From assembly GCF_002001005.1 (NCBI RefSeq), contig NZ_MUNX01000055.1, positions 1 to 39,077 of the forward strand: DNA of 39,077 bases. The letters are read 5' to 3'. The translations under genes were made by a program, and so were the position numbers. Of this stretch, positions 22,831-33,521 are shown one piece after another. This stretch comes from Flavobacterium sp. A45. GTDB lineage: Bacteria > Bacteroidota > Bacteroidia > Flavobacteriales > Flavobacteriaceae. The number at the start of each line of letters is the position of its first letter. Position 1 is the stretch's first letter. The notes beneath the pieces were generated by a model that saw only the letters and a program-made list of their open reading frames with translations, was not told the DNA's origin and searched no databases.

Positions 22831-24792
22831 TTAATCGACATTGTCATGCAAATAGGAGTTATTAGAACGCAACTGTAAATCATTATTACTGTCTGTCCCA
22901 ACAGATATTCTTGATGTAGCATTACTTGAAGGTGAATTATTAAGATCAATACCAAATCTTTTGTAGGCTGGTTCCCTTTCTAATTCATCAACTCTTGATA
23001 CATTATCATGAAACTTATAATTGAAATCTTTAAGTTTTCTTCTTCTTTCTTCAGCTCTAAATCTAAGTGTTTCTTCGATTGTCATGTCAACAGGTGAATT
23101 ATTTGCAAGAACTGGTATTTCAATTACTGGCTCGGTCACTTGTTTCATCGTAATATTCATTTCGGCTGGAATTACTTCCTCAACAACTTTCGCTGCCGGT
23201 TTAGATTCTGAAAAGTCATTCTCAACCTCCATATATTCTTCAAGCGAGTATTTTATAATGCCTTTGTCGGATAATTCTGTTACTGGAACAAATTGAACAG
23301 GCTCCACTACTTTAATATCGCGAGTTTCATTTGTCAATTCAAACAAGAAATTATTCGATTCCTCTTTTGCATGAACAGGCTCTGGTTTGCTTAAAGGCAT
23401 ATCGAATGAAAAAGCTGTTTGCTCTTGTTTTTCCTCAAACCGTGCTGGCTCTGATCTTACTTCTCTTACTTGCTCTATAACAGGATTTGTAACCACAAAA
23501 TCAATCTCTTTCATTGGAGAAACAATTTCGAATGTAACATCCAAATTTTTAATGAATTCTGTCATCCCAATTAATTCATCTTCATTGATTGAAGCAATTA
23601 TCGGAGAGTTAATTACAGGCTCAGGTGTTACAACATCTTCAATTAAATCAAAAACGATTCTTTCTTCAGTGTTGGAAACTGGTAATTCACTATTGAAATT
23701 GAAACCTGCAACTGTGTTTTTTGTCAAATCAAAAACACTTTTTTGTTCTTCACCAAGTGTGTGGATTATTTTTTTAGGCTCAACATTTACTATTTCGTTT
23801 TGTTGTTCAACATTAAAACCTGTAGCGATAATAGTAACAGCAATGGCATCTCCAAGAGTTTCATCTTCACCTACACCCATGATAATATTAGCATTAGATC
23901 CTGCTTCATATTGGATATGCTCATTGATTTCGGCAATTTCATCGATAGTAATTTCATTAGTTCCAGAAACGATAAGCAACAATACATTTTTGGCACCCGT
24001 AATTTTATTATCATTTAAAAGTGGCGAATCTAAAGCGGCAACAATACCCTCTTTTGCTCTATTTTCACCGGAGGAAACAGAAGATCCCATAATAGCCGTC
24101 CCGCTATTATACAATACTGTTTTGGCATCACGTAAATCGATATTTTGAGTATAGTGATGAGTTATTACTTCGGCAATACCTCTTGAGGCCGTTGCCAAAA
24201 CTTCGTCCGCTTTTGAAAATCCTGCCTTGAATCCAAGATTTCCATATACTTCTCTTAATTTATTATTATTAATAACGATTAAAGAATCGACTTGCTTGCG
24301 CAATTTTTCGATACCGATAAGCGCTTGCTCCTGACGCACTTTCCCCTCAAACAAGAAAGGCAAAGTTACTATTCCCACTGTAAGTATATCTCTTTCTTTA
24401 GCTAGTTGAGCGATTACTGGCGCAGCTCCTGTTCCAGTTCCACCACCCATTCCAGCGGTAATAAACACCATCTTGGTATTTACATCCAACATTTTTTCAA
24501 TGTCGGAGATGCTTTCTATAGCAGATTGGTGTCCAATATCCGGATTTGCTCCAGCTCCCAATCCTTCAGTCAAATTCATCCCTAACTGAATTTTGTTAGG
24601 CACAGCACTGTTGTCCAATGCTTGAGAATCGGTATTACAGACGATGAAGTCAACGCCTTTAATTCCTTGTTTAAACATGTGGTTTATGGCGTTACTACCG
24701 CCACCACCTACTCCAATTACTTTGATTACATTTGATTGATTTTTTGGTAAATCAAATGAAATACTTCCAAATTCTGTGTTGCTTGGCATCAT
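22831..24792 (-). CDS. ftsZ: Cell division protein FtsZ with long C-terminal extension
   Basis: Tubulin-like GTPase that forms the cytokinetic ring. The GTPase core (about 1-335) has GVGGGGSNA near residue 28, the GGGTGTG signature at 117-123 and the T7-loop motif NIDLRD. The total of 653 residues is much longer than the ~380 of enteric FtsZ. The extra ~320 residues are acidic and of low complexity, ending in a conserved-looking basic block (RAEERRRKLKDFNYKF, PAYKRFGIDLNN). The start is either of two adjacent ATGs (24792 or 24789). It follows ftsA by 90 bp and closes the cluster. Long tails are common in Bacteroidota FtsZ. Confidence 0.96.
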   Translation of the reverse strand: MMPSNTEFGSISFDLPKNQSNVIKVIGVGGGGSNAINHMFKQGIKGVDFIVCNTDSQALDNSAVPNKIQLGMNLTEGLGAGANPDIGHQSAIESISDIEKMLDVNTKMVFITAGMGGGTGTGAAPVIAQLAKERDILTVGIVTLPFLFEGKVRQEQALIGIEKLRKQVDSLIVINNNKLREVYGNLGFKAGFSKADEVLATASRGIAEVITHHYTQNIDLRDAKTVLYNSGTAIMGSSVSSGENRAKEGIVAALDSPLLNDNKITGAKNVLLLIVSGTNEITIDEIAEINEHIQYEAGSNANIIMGVGEDETLGDAIAVTIIATGFNVEQQNEIVNVEPKKIIHTLGEEQKSVFDLTKNTVAGFNFNSELPVSNTEERIVFDLIEDVVTPEPVINSPIIASINEDELIGMTEFIKNLDVTFEIVSPMKEIDFVVTNPVIEQVREVRSEPARFEEKQEQTAFSFDMPLSKPEPVHAKEESNNFLFELTNETRDIKVVEPVQFVPVTELSDKGIIKYSLEEYMEVENDFSESKPAAKVVEEVIPAEMNITMKQVTEPVIEIPVLANNSPVDMTIEETLRFRAEERRRKLKDFNYKFHDNVSRVDELEREPAYKRFGIDLNNSPSSNATSRISVGTDSNNDLQLRSNNSYLHDNVD

Positions 24793-24882
24793 ATGGGGTT
24801 TTAATTTTTTATTAACTTTATCTTTTACTACTCTAGGCTTGGGGCAAAAAGGAGGTCTGATAATTTATTTATTCTTTATTTA

Positions 24883-26274
24883 TTATTCTGCGTTGTCCAA
24901 AAAATCTTTAATCTTGTCCACATATTTATCAAAAAACGATCTTCTAATTTTGTTTTCAGTAGATTCCTCTTTTAAAGGATCTGCTTGAAGTGCTCTTTCA
25001 GGTTGCACATAAACCTCTTCTTTAATTTCAACTTTCTCTTCAACTATCGGCTCTCTATAATAAGTTACTTTTTCTGGTGTCACAGTTGCCTGCATTTTAA
25101 CCGCACTTTGTGTTTTATTTTCAATGCTATTCATTACCAGTCCAACTGCTGTTGCATATAATGGACTTGAAATTTCTTCATCAGAGTTTCCAGCTAAATG
25201 CTCGTTTGGATAACCAATTCTAGTATCCATTCCGGTGATGTATTCTACCAATTGTTTGATATGCTTTAATTGCGCACCTCCACCCGTAAGAACGATTCCG
25301 GCAATCAATTTTTTGCGAGGATCTTCATGTCCATAAGCTCTTACTTCTGTAAAAACTTGCTCAATGATTTCAACAACTCTGGCATTAATTATTTTCGAAA
25401 GGTTTTTTAACGAAATCTCTTTAGGTTCTCTGCCTCGCAAACCTGGAATAGATACAATCTCATTGTCTCTATTTTCTCCTGGCCAAGCAGAACCAAATTT
25501 AACTTTCAACAATTCGGCTTGTTTTTCAATAATCGAACAACCTTCTTTAATATCGTCTGTAATTACATTTCCTCCAAAAGGGATTACTGCTGTATGACGA
25601 ATAATACCATCTTTAAAAATAGCCAAATCAGTTGTTCCTCCTCCTATATCGATAAGAGCAACTCCTGCTTCTTTTTCTTCCTGACTCAAAACTGCATCGG
25701 AAGAAGCTAATGGTTCCAATGTCAATCCTGACAATTCGATACCTGAACTTTGTATACATCTTCCAACATTTCTGATTGACGATGCCTGACCAACTACCAC
25801 ATGGAAACTACTCTCTAATCTACCGCCATACATCCCGATTGGCTCTTTCACATCCGATTGCCCATCAATTTTAAATTCTTGAGGCAATACATGGATAATC
25901 TCTTCTCCAGGCAGCATCGCCAATTTATGAACCTGATTGATTAATAAATCGATATCGCTTCCACCTATTACTTCTTCTGGATTACTTCTGCTGATGTAAT
26001 CACTATGCTGAATACTTCTGATATGCTGACCAGCTATACCAACTACAACATCTTTTATTTTATACCCTGAATTATTTTCCGCCTCAAGTATTGCTTGTTG
26101 AATAGATTGAATAGTTTGAGTGATGTTATTCACAACACCTCTTGCCACACCTAAACTTTTAGATTTTCCAACACCTAAAATTTCAAGTTTTCCATACTCA
26201 TTCTTTTTGCCTATCATGGCAACAATTTTCGTCGTCCCAATATCTAGACCTACTGCAATATTCTCTTTTTCCAT
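24883..26274 (-). CDS. ftsA: Cell division protein FtsA
   Basis: Actin-like ATPase of 463 residues that anchors FtsZ to the membrane. The phosphate-1 motif is VGLDIGTTKIVAMIG, the phosphate-2 motif is ALIDIGGGTTDLAIF, and the adenosine loop is GIVLTGGGAQLK. The SHS2 (1C) domain covers about 85-165. After an acidic linker (about 390-435), the C-terminal end SFFDKYVDKIKDFLDNAE is an amphipathic helix suited for membrane attachment. It lies 6 bp after ftsQ. Confidence 0.96.
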   Translation of the reverse strand: MEKENIAVGLDIGTTKIVAMIGKKNEYGKLEILGVGKSKSLGVARGVVNNITQTIQSIQQAILEAENNSGYKIKDVVVGIAGQHIRSIQHSDYISRSNPEEVIGGSDIDLLINQVHKLAMLPGEEIIHVLPQEFKIDGQSDVKEPIGMYGGRLESSFHVVVGQASSIRNVGRCIQSSGIELSGLTLEPLASSDAVLSQEEKEAGVALIDIGGGTTDLAIFKDGIIRHTAVIPFGGNVITDDIKEGCSIIEKQAELLKVKFGSAWPGENRDNEIVSIPGLRGREPKEISLKNLSKIINARVVEIIEQVFTEVRAYGHEDPRKKLIAGIVLTGGGAQLKHIKQLVEYITGMDTRIGYPNEHLAGNSDEEISSPLYATAVGLVMNSIENKTQSAVKMQATVTPEKVTYYREPIVEEKVEIKEEVYVQPERALQADPLKEESTENKIRRSFFDKYVDKIKDFLDNAE

Positions 26275-26280
26275 TTTCTA

Positions 26281-27003
26281 TTATTTTGTGCAAACTACTT
26301 GTTCCGTAAATCTGAGATCTATTTTTTTATATTTATCCAAAGAACCATCTAAACTTACTTTTTGAAAAAAAGCTTTATAGTTTTGAAATTTACGTTCTAC
26401 ATTTATCAAACTACCAAAATCAATTTGATAATTATAATTTCTATTGAGCATTAATAAGCTACCATTAGACATAATTTGTATGCCAATGATGTTTTTTCGC
26501 AAAAACGCATCATCATAAATTATCTTAAATAATTTAAATAAATCTTTGTTGTTTTTCTTGTTTATCTCCCCAGATACAAGTGGAACTCGAGCTGTAAAAT
26601 TTGTCGATAAAGGCATGGTATTACCCTCACTGTCAATATAGAAGGAACCCTCATCATTAAAGACTCTAGCTATAGGCGTCTTTTGTTTCACAACTGCTTT
26701 TAACACACCATCGATAGTCACATACACATCTGCCCTCTCGATCATTTCTTGAGCATTTAATACTTGCTCCAATTTATTCAAATCTAGCCTATCTTTTCGT
26801 ATGGTTTTAGCATGCGAATTATTTTCTATCAACAATTTATTAACCGTTTCATTTTCCAAAAAAAGAGAGTTTTCACCCACAAAAACAACCTCTGATTTAG
26901 TCAGTTTTCGCTTTGAATTTCGTTTAGAAGTAAACGAAAAAAGAAAAATGACCAAAACAAACATTAACAATAATCTTATATTATTCCAATTAAAGACTTT
27001 CAT
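26281..27003 (-). CDS. ftsQ: Cell division protein FtsQ
   Basis: Single-pass membrane protein of the divisome with 240 residues. The membrane helix is at about 9-25 (IRLLLMFVLVIFLFSF), followed by a periplasmic POTRA-like and beta region (about 45-235). Sequence conservation in FtsQ is low; the assignment rests on topology, length and position between murC and ftsA. It would link the cytoplasmic ring to FtsL and the FtsW/FtsI synthase. Its start overlaps the murC end by 14 bp. Confidence 0.88.
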   Translation of the reverse strand: MKVFNWNNIRLLLMFVLVIFLFSFTSKRNSKRKLTKSEVVFVGENSLFLENETVNKLLIENNSHAKTIRKDRLDLNKLEQVLNAQEMIERADVYVTIDGVLKAVVKQKTPIARVFNDEGSFYIDSEGNTMPLSTNFTARVPLVSGEINKKNNKDLFKLFKIIYDDAFLRKNIIGIQIMSNGSLLMLNRNYNYQIDFGSLINVERKFQNYKAFFQKVSLDGSLDKYKKIDLRFTEQVVCTK

Positions 27004-28339
27004 ATAATGCTTTTTTTATTGAAGGAACCATTTCACCCAAATCACCTGCACCAATCGTAACAATTACGCGGGCATCATTAGCCAAAATTGAAGGAATTAA
27101 ATCTTCTTTACTTACAATTTTTTTATACTCATTAGTCATTTTACCCATTAACCATTGTGAATTAACACCTTCCATAGGCAATTCACGGGCTGGATAAATT
27201 TCCATCAGAAAAACTTCATCAAAAGCAGACAAGCTTTTGGCAAAATTATCTACGAAGTCTCTTGTACGACTAAATAAATGCGGCTGAAAAACAGCTAATA
27301 CTTTTTGTCCCGGATATAATTCTCGAACCGCTTGATGAACAGCATTTATTTCTGTTGGATGATGTGCATAATCATCAATATATACTAAATTCTCTTCTTT
27401 GATTTGATACGAAAAACGCCTTCTAATTCCTCTAAAAGAAACCAAAGCTCTGGCAATAACATCGGTTGGGGTGCCGTATGTTATTGCCATCGCTAATGCC
27501 ATTAAAGCATTCATTAAATTATGCTTGCCTGGCAATCCGAAACGCAAATCTTTAATGAGTTCGTTTGGGGCTTTAACATCAAAAACATAACTACTGTCTT
27601 CTATTCTCACGTTGAAGGCTTCAAAAACAGCTTCTTCATTAACAGCACAAATCACTCCTTCTATGGGCAGTTCATTGGTTATAAAAAGTTTGTTTTTATC
27701 TTCAACTTTATTTGCAAATTCTACAAATGATTCTTCAATTGCTGCGCTGGTACCGTAAATATCCAAATGATCGGCATCCATAGATGTAATACATGCAATA
27801 TTTGGATGCAAATGCAAAAAGGAACGATCAAATTCATCAGCTTCAACAACTGTAACCGTTTTTCCGTTTCCGATTAAATTAGAATCATAATTCTCAACAA
27901 TTCCGCCTATAAAAGCTGTTACATCAGCTCCACTTTCATACAAAATATGCCCTAAAATACTAGAGGTCGTTGTTTTCCCATGAGTTCCTGCCACCGCAAA
28001 ACAAAAAGTATCTTGAGTAATGATACCCAAAACTTCTGCTCTCTTTTTTACCTGATACTCTCTTTCCAAGAAATAATTCCACTCAGAATGATCAACCGGC
28101 ACCGCTGGAGTAATAATGACCAATGTATTTTCAACATAATAATCACTTGGAATTAGATTAATATTATCTTCAAAATGAATATCAATTCCACTTTCAATCA
28201 ATTCACTGGTAAGAATAGAAGGTGTTTTATCATAGCCCGAAACTTGCTTTCCTATCGTTTTGAAATAACGAGCCAAAGCACTCATTCCGATGCCCCCAAT
28301 TCCAATGAAATAGACGTTCTTTATTTGATTTAAATTCAT
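26990..28339 (-). CDS. murC: UDP-N-acetylmuramate--L-alanine ligase
   Basis: Adds L-alanine to UDP-MurNAc, the first peptide-stem step, using ATP in the cytoplasm. The ATG at 28339 is chosen over a TTG at 28390; it gives 449 residues, begins with MNLNQIKNVYFIGIGGIGMS as in other MurC proteins, and leaves 28 bp after murG. The ATP-binding loop is GTHGKTT (about 118-124). HHPTEINAV and the domain-3 motif FQPHLFSRTRDF are also present. Confidence 0.95.
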   Translation of the reverse strand: MNLNQIKNVYFIGIGGIGMSALARYFKTIGKQVSGYDKTPSILTSELIESGIDIHFEDNINLIPSDYYVENTLVIITPAVPVDHSEWNYFLEREYQVKKRAEVLGIITQDTFCFAVAGTHGKTTTSSILGHILYESGADVTAFIGGIVENYDSNLIGNGKTVTVVEADEFDRSFLHLHPNIACITSMDADHLDIYGTSAAIEESFVEFANKVEDKNKLFITNELPIEGVICAVNEEAVFEAFNVRIEDSSYVFDVKAPNELIKDLRFGLPGKHNLMNALMALAMAITYGTPTDVIARALVSFRGIRRRFSYQIKEENLVYIDDYAHHPTEINAVHQAVRELYPGQKVLAVFQPHLFSRTRDFVDNFAKSLSAFDEVFLMEIYPARELPMEGVNSQWLMGKMTNEYKKIVSKEDLIPSILANDARVIVTIGAGDLGEMVPSIKKALYESL

Positions 28340-28367
28340 TTTATTTCGTTTATAATATTCTTCAAGT

Positions 28368-29471
28368 CTATTCTCTATTTTCTTCTCCAATCAACTTAAC
28401 AATTGCATCAACAATTTGTACTGTTGCTTTTGGCTTTGCCAATAATTTAATATTCTCACTTAATTGATCTTGTTTTCCTTGATCTTTAATCAACGATTCA
28501 AATACCAAACCAAAGTCTTCATCCAATTGTGATTCCTTAAGTAAAATGGCACCTTTTTTATTCACTATTGCTTGGGCATTTTTGGTTTGGTGATCTTCGG
28601 CTACATTCGGTGAAGGAATAAAAATCACTGGTTTACCAACAATACACAACTCCGAAACAGAAGAAGCCCCAGCGCGTGAAATCACCACATCAGCAGCTGC
28701 ATAAACCAAATCCATCCTTTCTATAAAGGCTACTACTTGAACATTATGCCTGTTATATTGTTCATAATCGTCCAAGTAAAATTTTCCGCATTGCCATATC
28801 ACTTGAACTTTTAAAGAAAGGAACTTATTTAATTCCTTCTCTATTAATTGATTGATCCTTCTGGCACCTAGACTACCTCCAAGAACCAATAGTGTTTTCT
28901 TGGATGGATCCAAATTGAAATATTTGATAGCCTCATTTCTTTTTTCCTTAATATCCAACAAATCCTGACGAACCGGATTACCAGTCAAAATCATTTTATC
29001 TTCTGGAAAAAAACGTTCTAAATGATCATAAGCAACACAAATACTATTTGCCTTTTTACTCAAAAGTTTATTGGTAATTCCCGGATAAGAATTCTGTTCT
29101 TGAATTACGGTAGGTATATTCATGCTATTGGCCATTTTCAACAATGGGCCACTGGCAAAACCACCCGTACCAATAACAACATCTGGTTTAAATTGTTTAA
29201 TGATTTTCCTGGATTCCCATAAACTATTCAATAATTTAAATGGGAACATTGCATTTTGAATTGTCAACTTTCTTTGTAAACCAGCAATCCAGAGACCTTT
29301 TATTTTGTAACCTGCTTGAGGTACTTTTTGCATTTCCATTTTGTCTTTGGCACCAACAAACAAAATTTCGGCATCAGGAAAACGTGACTTCAATTCGTTT
29401 GCAATGGCTATTGCAGGATAAATGTGTCCTCCTGTACCTCCTCCACTCAAGATAAATTTATGCTTTGCCAT
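28368..29471 (-). CDS. murG: Lipid II synthase, GlcNAc transferase MurG
   Basis: Membrane-associated glycosyltransferase of 367 residues that transfers GlcNAc from UDP-GlcNAc to Lipid I, forming Lipid II. The N-terminal glycine-rich loop [11 protein letters not shown] is at residues 10-20, a second loop is [10 protein letters not shown], and the nucleotide-binding [13 protein letters not shown] and [10 protein letters not shown] motifs are typical. It is placed between ftsW (81 bp) and murC, as usual for the cluster. Confidence 0.96.
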   Translation of the reverse strand: MAKHKFILSGGGTGGHIYPAIAIANELKSRFPDAEILFVGAKDKMEMQKVPQAGYKIKGLWIAGLQRKLTIQNAMFPFKLLNSLWESRKIIKQFKPDVVIGTGGFASGPLLKMANSMNIPTVIQEQNSYPGITNKLLSKKANSICVAYDHLERFFPEDKMILTGNPVRQDLLDIKEKRNEAIKYFNLDPSKKTLLVLGGSLGARRINQLIEKELNKFLSLKVQVIWQCGKFYLDDYEQYNRHNVQVVAFIERMDLVYAAADVVISRAGASSVSELCIVGKPVIFIPSPNVAEDHQTKNAQAIVNKKGAILLKESQLDEDFGLVFESLIKDQGKQDQLSENIKLLAKPKATVQIVDAIVKLIGEENRE

Positions 29472-29552
29472 TTTGAAAAAATTTCTAAGTTGCTTCTTTT
29501 AATACTAAATTGTAACGAACTGTAATTATTTATAAAAACCTAATAAACCCAA

Positions 29553-30872
29553 TTATTTTAACACCGCATTCATTGGGTTCTTTGAATTATCCGTAATGGA
29601 ATAATCGCTAGTGTCAAAATTGTCATTTACATTTTTAAAATCTGCTTCTTCAAGATCTGCTTCCAATTCTCTATCTATAAGTTTTTGAAGTATTTCTTCT
29701 CTTTTTTCTTTATCTAATTTTTCTTGTGCAATCTCCTCTTCTTTTTTGGTCACGCTCAATATAATTCCGAGGCCAAAACAAGTCATCCAAATTGAACTAC
29801 CTCCACTACTAATCAAAGGCAACGTTTGTCCGGTAACTGGCAATAACTCCACGGCAACAGCCATATTAATCATGGCTTGAAAAATCATCGGAAACCCTAA
29901 ACCTATTACCACCAATTTTCCAAAAAGTGTATTAGCTTTATGGGAAGCGATCACAAATCGGAATAATAAAAGCAGATACAATACTAAAACCCCTAAACCT
30001 CCAACAAGACCATACTCTTCAACAATAATCGCATAAATAAAATCGGAAGAGGACTGTGGCAAGAAATTTTTCTGAACACTTTTTCCAGGGCCCAAACCGT
30101 ATATCTGTCCTGAAGCAATAGCAATTTTAGCCTTTTCTATTTGATAATCATCCTCATCGGCTTTATCGGTTGTAAAATTCTCAATACGACTTTGCCATGT
30201 CCCTACTCTGCTGAAAAATTTAGATTCGGGAAAAGCTTTTGACATTAAAAAAAACAGAGTTAAAATCACAACACCAGAACCTATGATAAAAAAAATGTAC
30301 TTCAAAGGATACCTACCAACAAAAGCAAGCATAAGTACCATTGAAAAAATCAAAGCTGTGGTAGAAAAATTGGCTGGAAGAATAAACATCAATGTTATAA
30401 AAACAGGAGTCCAAAGCTCCCATAAAGAAGACTTAAAAGTGATAGGTGTTTCTCTACTTTTGGACAAATATCGAGCAACGAAAATAAACAACATAATTGC
30501 CGCCAATGTCGATGTTTGAAACGACAACCCGATAAATGGAATTTGAATCCATCTACTGGCATTAGCTCCAGCAATTACGGTTCCCTTTATCAAAGTATAA
30601 GCCAATAAAAGCCAAACTATAGGCAATCCTGCTTTGGAAATTGCTCTAAAATAATGATATGGAATTTTATGAACCCAATAAATAATTAGAAAACCAATAC
30701 AGATATGGGCAAAATGCTTCACCAAATACCCCAAAGTATTGCCGGTTCCATGACCCAAATAAGCCAAATTACTACTTGCACTAAAAACTGGCATAAAGGA
30801 AAACAGGCCCAATAAGGCCACGAATGACCAAATGCCTTTATCTCCTTTTAGCTTGTTAATTAGTTCTCTCAT
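29553..30872 (-). CDS. ftsW: Peptidoglycan glycosyltransferase FtsW (SEDS family)
   Basis: SEDS-family polymerase of 439 residues that builds septal glycan strands together with FtsI. About ten membrane helices cover residues 15-385; motifs include YGLGPGKSVQKNFLPQSSSD, the FIYAIIVEEYG block and PLISSGGSS. A cytoplasmic acidic tail of about 60 residues (KKEEEIAQEKLDKEKREE) follows the last helix. It lies 80 bp after murD. RodA is the alternative in the family, but the position in the dcw cluster favours FtsW. Confidence 0.94.
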   Translation of the reverse strand: MRELINKLKGDKGIWSFVALLGLFSFMPVFSASSNLAYLGHGTGNTLGYLVKHFAHICIGFLIIYWVHKIPYHYFRAISKAGLPIVWLLLAYTLIKGTVIAGANASRWIQIPFIGLSFQTSTLAAIMLFIFVARYLSKSRETPITFKSSLWELWTPVFITLMFILPANFSTTALIFSMVLMLAFVGRYPLKYIFFIIGSGVVILTLFFLMSKAFPESKFFSRVGTWQSRIENFTTDKADEDDYQIEKAKIAIASGQIYGLGPGKSVQKNFLPQSSSDFIYAIIVEEYGLVGGLGVLVLYLLLLFRFVIASHKANTLFGKLVVIGLGFPMIFQAMINMAVAVELLPVTGQTLPLISSGGSSIWMTCFGLGIILSVTKKEEEIAQEKLDKEKREEILQKLIDRELEADLEEADFKNVNDNFDTSDYSITDNSKNPMNAVLK

Positions 30873-30952
30873 TTTTAAATTTTAGAATTAAGGTTTAGAT
30901 TTTAGATTTAACTTCCATTTAGAAATTGAAACTATTTTCTAAAAAATTCAAT

Positions 30953-32284
30953 TTATAGATTTTTAACTGCTAGTTTGAATTGTCTTCCTCTATCTTCATA
31001 GCTTTCAAATAAATCAAAACTAGCACATGCTGGTGATAATAAAACAGTATCTCCTTTTTCAGATAAACGTTGAGCCATACGAACAGCTTCATTCATATTC
31101 GTTACTTCAACCATTATATCAACCACATTTCCGAAGGCATCGATAATCTTTTTATTATCAACTCCTAAACAAACAATTGCTTTTACTTTTTCACGAACTA
31201 ATGACATTAATTCGTGATAATCATTCCCTTTATCAACTCCTCCTACAATCCAAACTGTAGGCGTATTCATACTGTCTAATGCAAAAAACACAGAATTCAC
31301 ATTGGTTGCTTTGGAATCATTGATGTATTGTACGTTTTGAATCTTCAATACTTTTTCCAAACGATGTTCAACACCTTGAAAATTAGACAAACTTTCACGA
31401 ATTGTTTCTTTTCTTATTTGTAAAATTTTTGCAACAGAGGTGGCCGCCATAGCATTCTTTAAATTATGTTTTCCTTCCAATGCGATGTATTCTGTTTCCA
31501 TTGTGAACTCTTCGTGATTGATCTTTACTTCCATTTTGTTATTTTTTATATAAGCTCCTTCGGTAAATTCGTCGGTTAACGAAAAAGGAATTAATTGTGC
31601 TTTAACTTTATTTTTACTCAACCATTCTAAAATGGCTTCATCATTTGCATCATAAATCAGAAAATCTTTCTCTGTCTGATTCATTGTGATGCGAAACTTA
31701 GACTCTATATAATTTTGATATTTGTAATCATATCGATCTAAATGATCTGGGCTAATATTCGTAATTATTGCAATGTCCGGTCTGTAATCCACAATTCCAT
31801 CCAACTGAAAACTACTCAACTCGATAACATAAAAATCATAATTGTTATCTGCGACCTGCCAAGCAAAACTTTTACCAACATTTCCAGCTAATCCAACATT
31901 CAATCCTGCAGTTTTCAACAAGTGATAAGTAAGCATAGTAGTAGTCGTTTTCCCGTTACTACCCGTTATCCCGACAGTAAGAGCCTTTGTAAAAGGAGCA
32001 GCAAATTCAATTTCGGAGATCACTGCAATACCCTTACTTTTTAATTGCTTCACAATTGGCGACTTATCTGGAATACCTGGGCTTTTCATAACCAAATCGG
32101 CATTCAAAACTAAATCTTCTGTATGTTTTCCTTCTTCCCAAGCGATGCCATTTATAATTAACACCTCTTTATAACTGTCTTTTATCTTTCCAAAATCGGA
32201 CACAAAAACATCATATCCTTTTTTCTTACCGAGAATAGCAGTACCTACACCGCTTTCTCCACCTCCTAAAATCACTAGCCTCAT
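30953..32284 (-). CDS. murD: UDP-N-acetylmuramoyl-L-alanine--D-glutamate ligase
   Basis: Adds D-glutamate to UDP-MurNAc-L-Ala with ATP. The 443-residue protein starts with a Rossmann-like GGGESGVG. The ATP loop is GSNGKTTTT (108-116), followed by the Mur ligase motifs NISPDHLDRY and KHNLKNAMAA, and DSKATNVNS and LLSPACASFDLF near the end. It lies 1 bp after mraY. Confidence 0.96.
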   Translation of the reverse strand: MRLVILGGGESGVGTAILGKKKGYDVFVSDFGKIKDSYKEVLIINGIAWEEGKHTEDLVLNADLVMKSPGIPDKSPIVKQLKSKGIAVISEIEFAAPFTKALTVGITGSNGKTTTTMLTYHLLKTAGLNVGLAGNVGKSFAWQVADNNYDFYVIELSSFQLDGIVDYRPDIAIITNISPDHLDRYDYKYQNYIESKFRITMNQTEKDFLIYDANDEAILEWLSKNKVKAQLIPFSLTDEFTEGAYIKNNKMEVKINHEEFTMETEYIALEGKHNLKNAMAATSVAKILQIRKETIRESLSNFQGVEHRLEKVLKIQNVQYINDSKATNVNSVFFALDSMNTPTVWIVGGVDKGNDYHELMSLVREKVKAIVCLGVDNKKIIDAFGNVVDIMVEVTNMNEAVRMAQRLSEKGDTVLLSPACASFDLFESYEDRGRQFKLAVKNL

Positions 32285-32285
32285 A

Positions 32286-33515
32286 TTATCTCAATTTCAG
32301 TGTAACAATTGACAAAATGGCCAGCATAATAGCAACTACCCAAAACCGCGTCACTATCTTACTTTCATGATATCCTTTCTTTTGATAATGATGATGTAAT
32401 GGCGACATTAGAAAAATCCTTCGCCCTTCTCCGAATCGTTTTTTAGTATATTTAAAATAACTCACTTGTAAAACAACAGAGAAATTTTCTACCAGAAAGA
32501 TTCCACACAATAAAGGAATCAGCATTTCTTTTCGAACTGCAATTGCCAATACCGCAATAATACCTCCTATGGTTAAACTTCCTGTATCTCCCATAAAAAC
32601 AGATGCTGGATAAGAATTATACCAAAGAAAACCAATCAAAGCACCGAGAAACGAAGCTATAAAAACGGTCATCTCACCCGAGTTGGGTATGTACATTATA
32701 TTGAGATAATTTGAAAAAATAATATTACCCGAAACAAACGTAAAAATCGCTAGTGCAAAGACTGATACCGCAGAAGTTCCCGCAGCCAAACCGTCAATAC
32801 CATCGGTTAAATTGGCTCCATTTGAAACAGCTGTAATAATAAAAATGACAATTGGAATAAAAACTAACCAAGCCCATTTTTCGTATCCTTCGCCTGTCCA
32901 TGCTAATAATTCTGCATAATCAAATTCATTATTTTTGAAAAAAGGAATTGTTGTTGCAGTTGATTTTTCCTCCAATGAAACTGGTTGAACAACGGTTTCT
33001 GTGGTTTGTTTAAAAATATCGACCTTTCCTGTATCTGTTCTAACAGTCACAGCAGGGCTAAAATACAAAACTGACCCAACGATTACTCCCAATCCTACTT
33101 GACCAAATACTTTAAAAATACCCTTAAGCCCTTGTTTGTCTTTTTTGAAAATCTTAATATAATCGTCAATAAAACCAATGGTTCCCATCCATAAGGTGGT
33201 AACAATCAATAAAACAATATAGATATTATGCAATTTTGCAAAAAGTATCACAGGAACTAAAGTTGCAAATATGATAATGATACCCCCCATAGTTGGTGTA
33301 CCTGCTTTTTCATTTTGTCCAGCTAATCCTAATTCACGAACTGTTTCTCCCACTTGCTGTCTACTTAAAAAACCAATTATGCGCTTTCCATAAATGGTAG
33401 ACAATAACAATGATAACATCAATGCTAAGGACGATCTAAAGGTGATGTATTGAAAAACCCCCGTACCAGGAACATCCATTACTTTGTCTAAATATTGAAA
33501 TAAGTAGTATAGCAT
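32286..33515 (-). CDS. mraY: Phospho-N-acetylmuramoyl-pentapeptide transferase
   Basis: Integral membrane enzyme that attaches phospho-MurNAc-pentapeptide to undecaprenyl phosphate, forming Lipid I. The 409 residues exceed the ~360 of enteric MraY because of an insert of about 55 residues at 157-213 (from [12 protein letters not shown] to [11 protein letters not shown]). Catalytic motifs are present: [25 protein letters not shown] and the HHHYQKKG loop. About ten helices are seen. It lies 6 bp after murE. Confidence 0.96.
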   Translation of the reverse strand: MLYYLFQYLDKVMDVPGTGVFQYITFRSSLALMLSLLLSTIYGKRIIGFLSRQQVGETVRELGLAGQNEKAGTPTMGGIIIIFATLVPVILFAKLHNIYIVLLIVTTLWMGTIGFIDDYIKIFKKDKQGLKGIFKVFGQVGLGVIVGSVLYFSPAVTVRTDTGKVDIFKQTTETVVQPVSLEEKSTATTIPFFKNNEFDYAELLAWTGEGYEKWAWLVFIPIVIFIITAVSNGANLTDGIDGLAAGTSAVSVFALAIFTFVSGNIIFSNYLNIMYIPNSGEMTVFIASFLGALIGFLWYNSYPASVFMGDTGSLTIGGIIAVLAIAVRKEMLIPLLCGIFLVENFSVVLQVSYFKYTKKRFGEGRRIFLMSPLHHHYQKKGYHESKIVTRFWVVAIMLAILSIVTLKLR

Positions 33516-33521
33516 ATTGTT

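Noticed and set aside
23387..24148. A 253-codon open frame antisense to ftsZ
   Set aside because: It lies wholly inside ftsZ on the opposite strand and has serine/isoleucine-rich content as expected of the complement of the real gene. No domain or signal is seen.
28340..28390. A 17-residue N-terminal extension of MurC from a TTG start
   Set aside because: It would overlap murG, and family members begin at the NLNQIKNVYFIGIGG stretch; the ATG at 28339 fits better.
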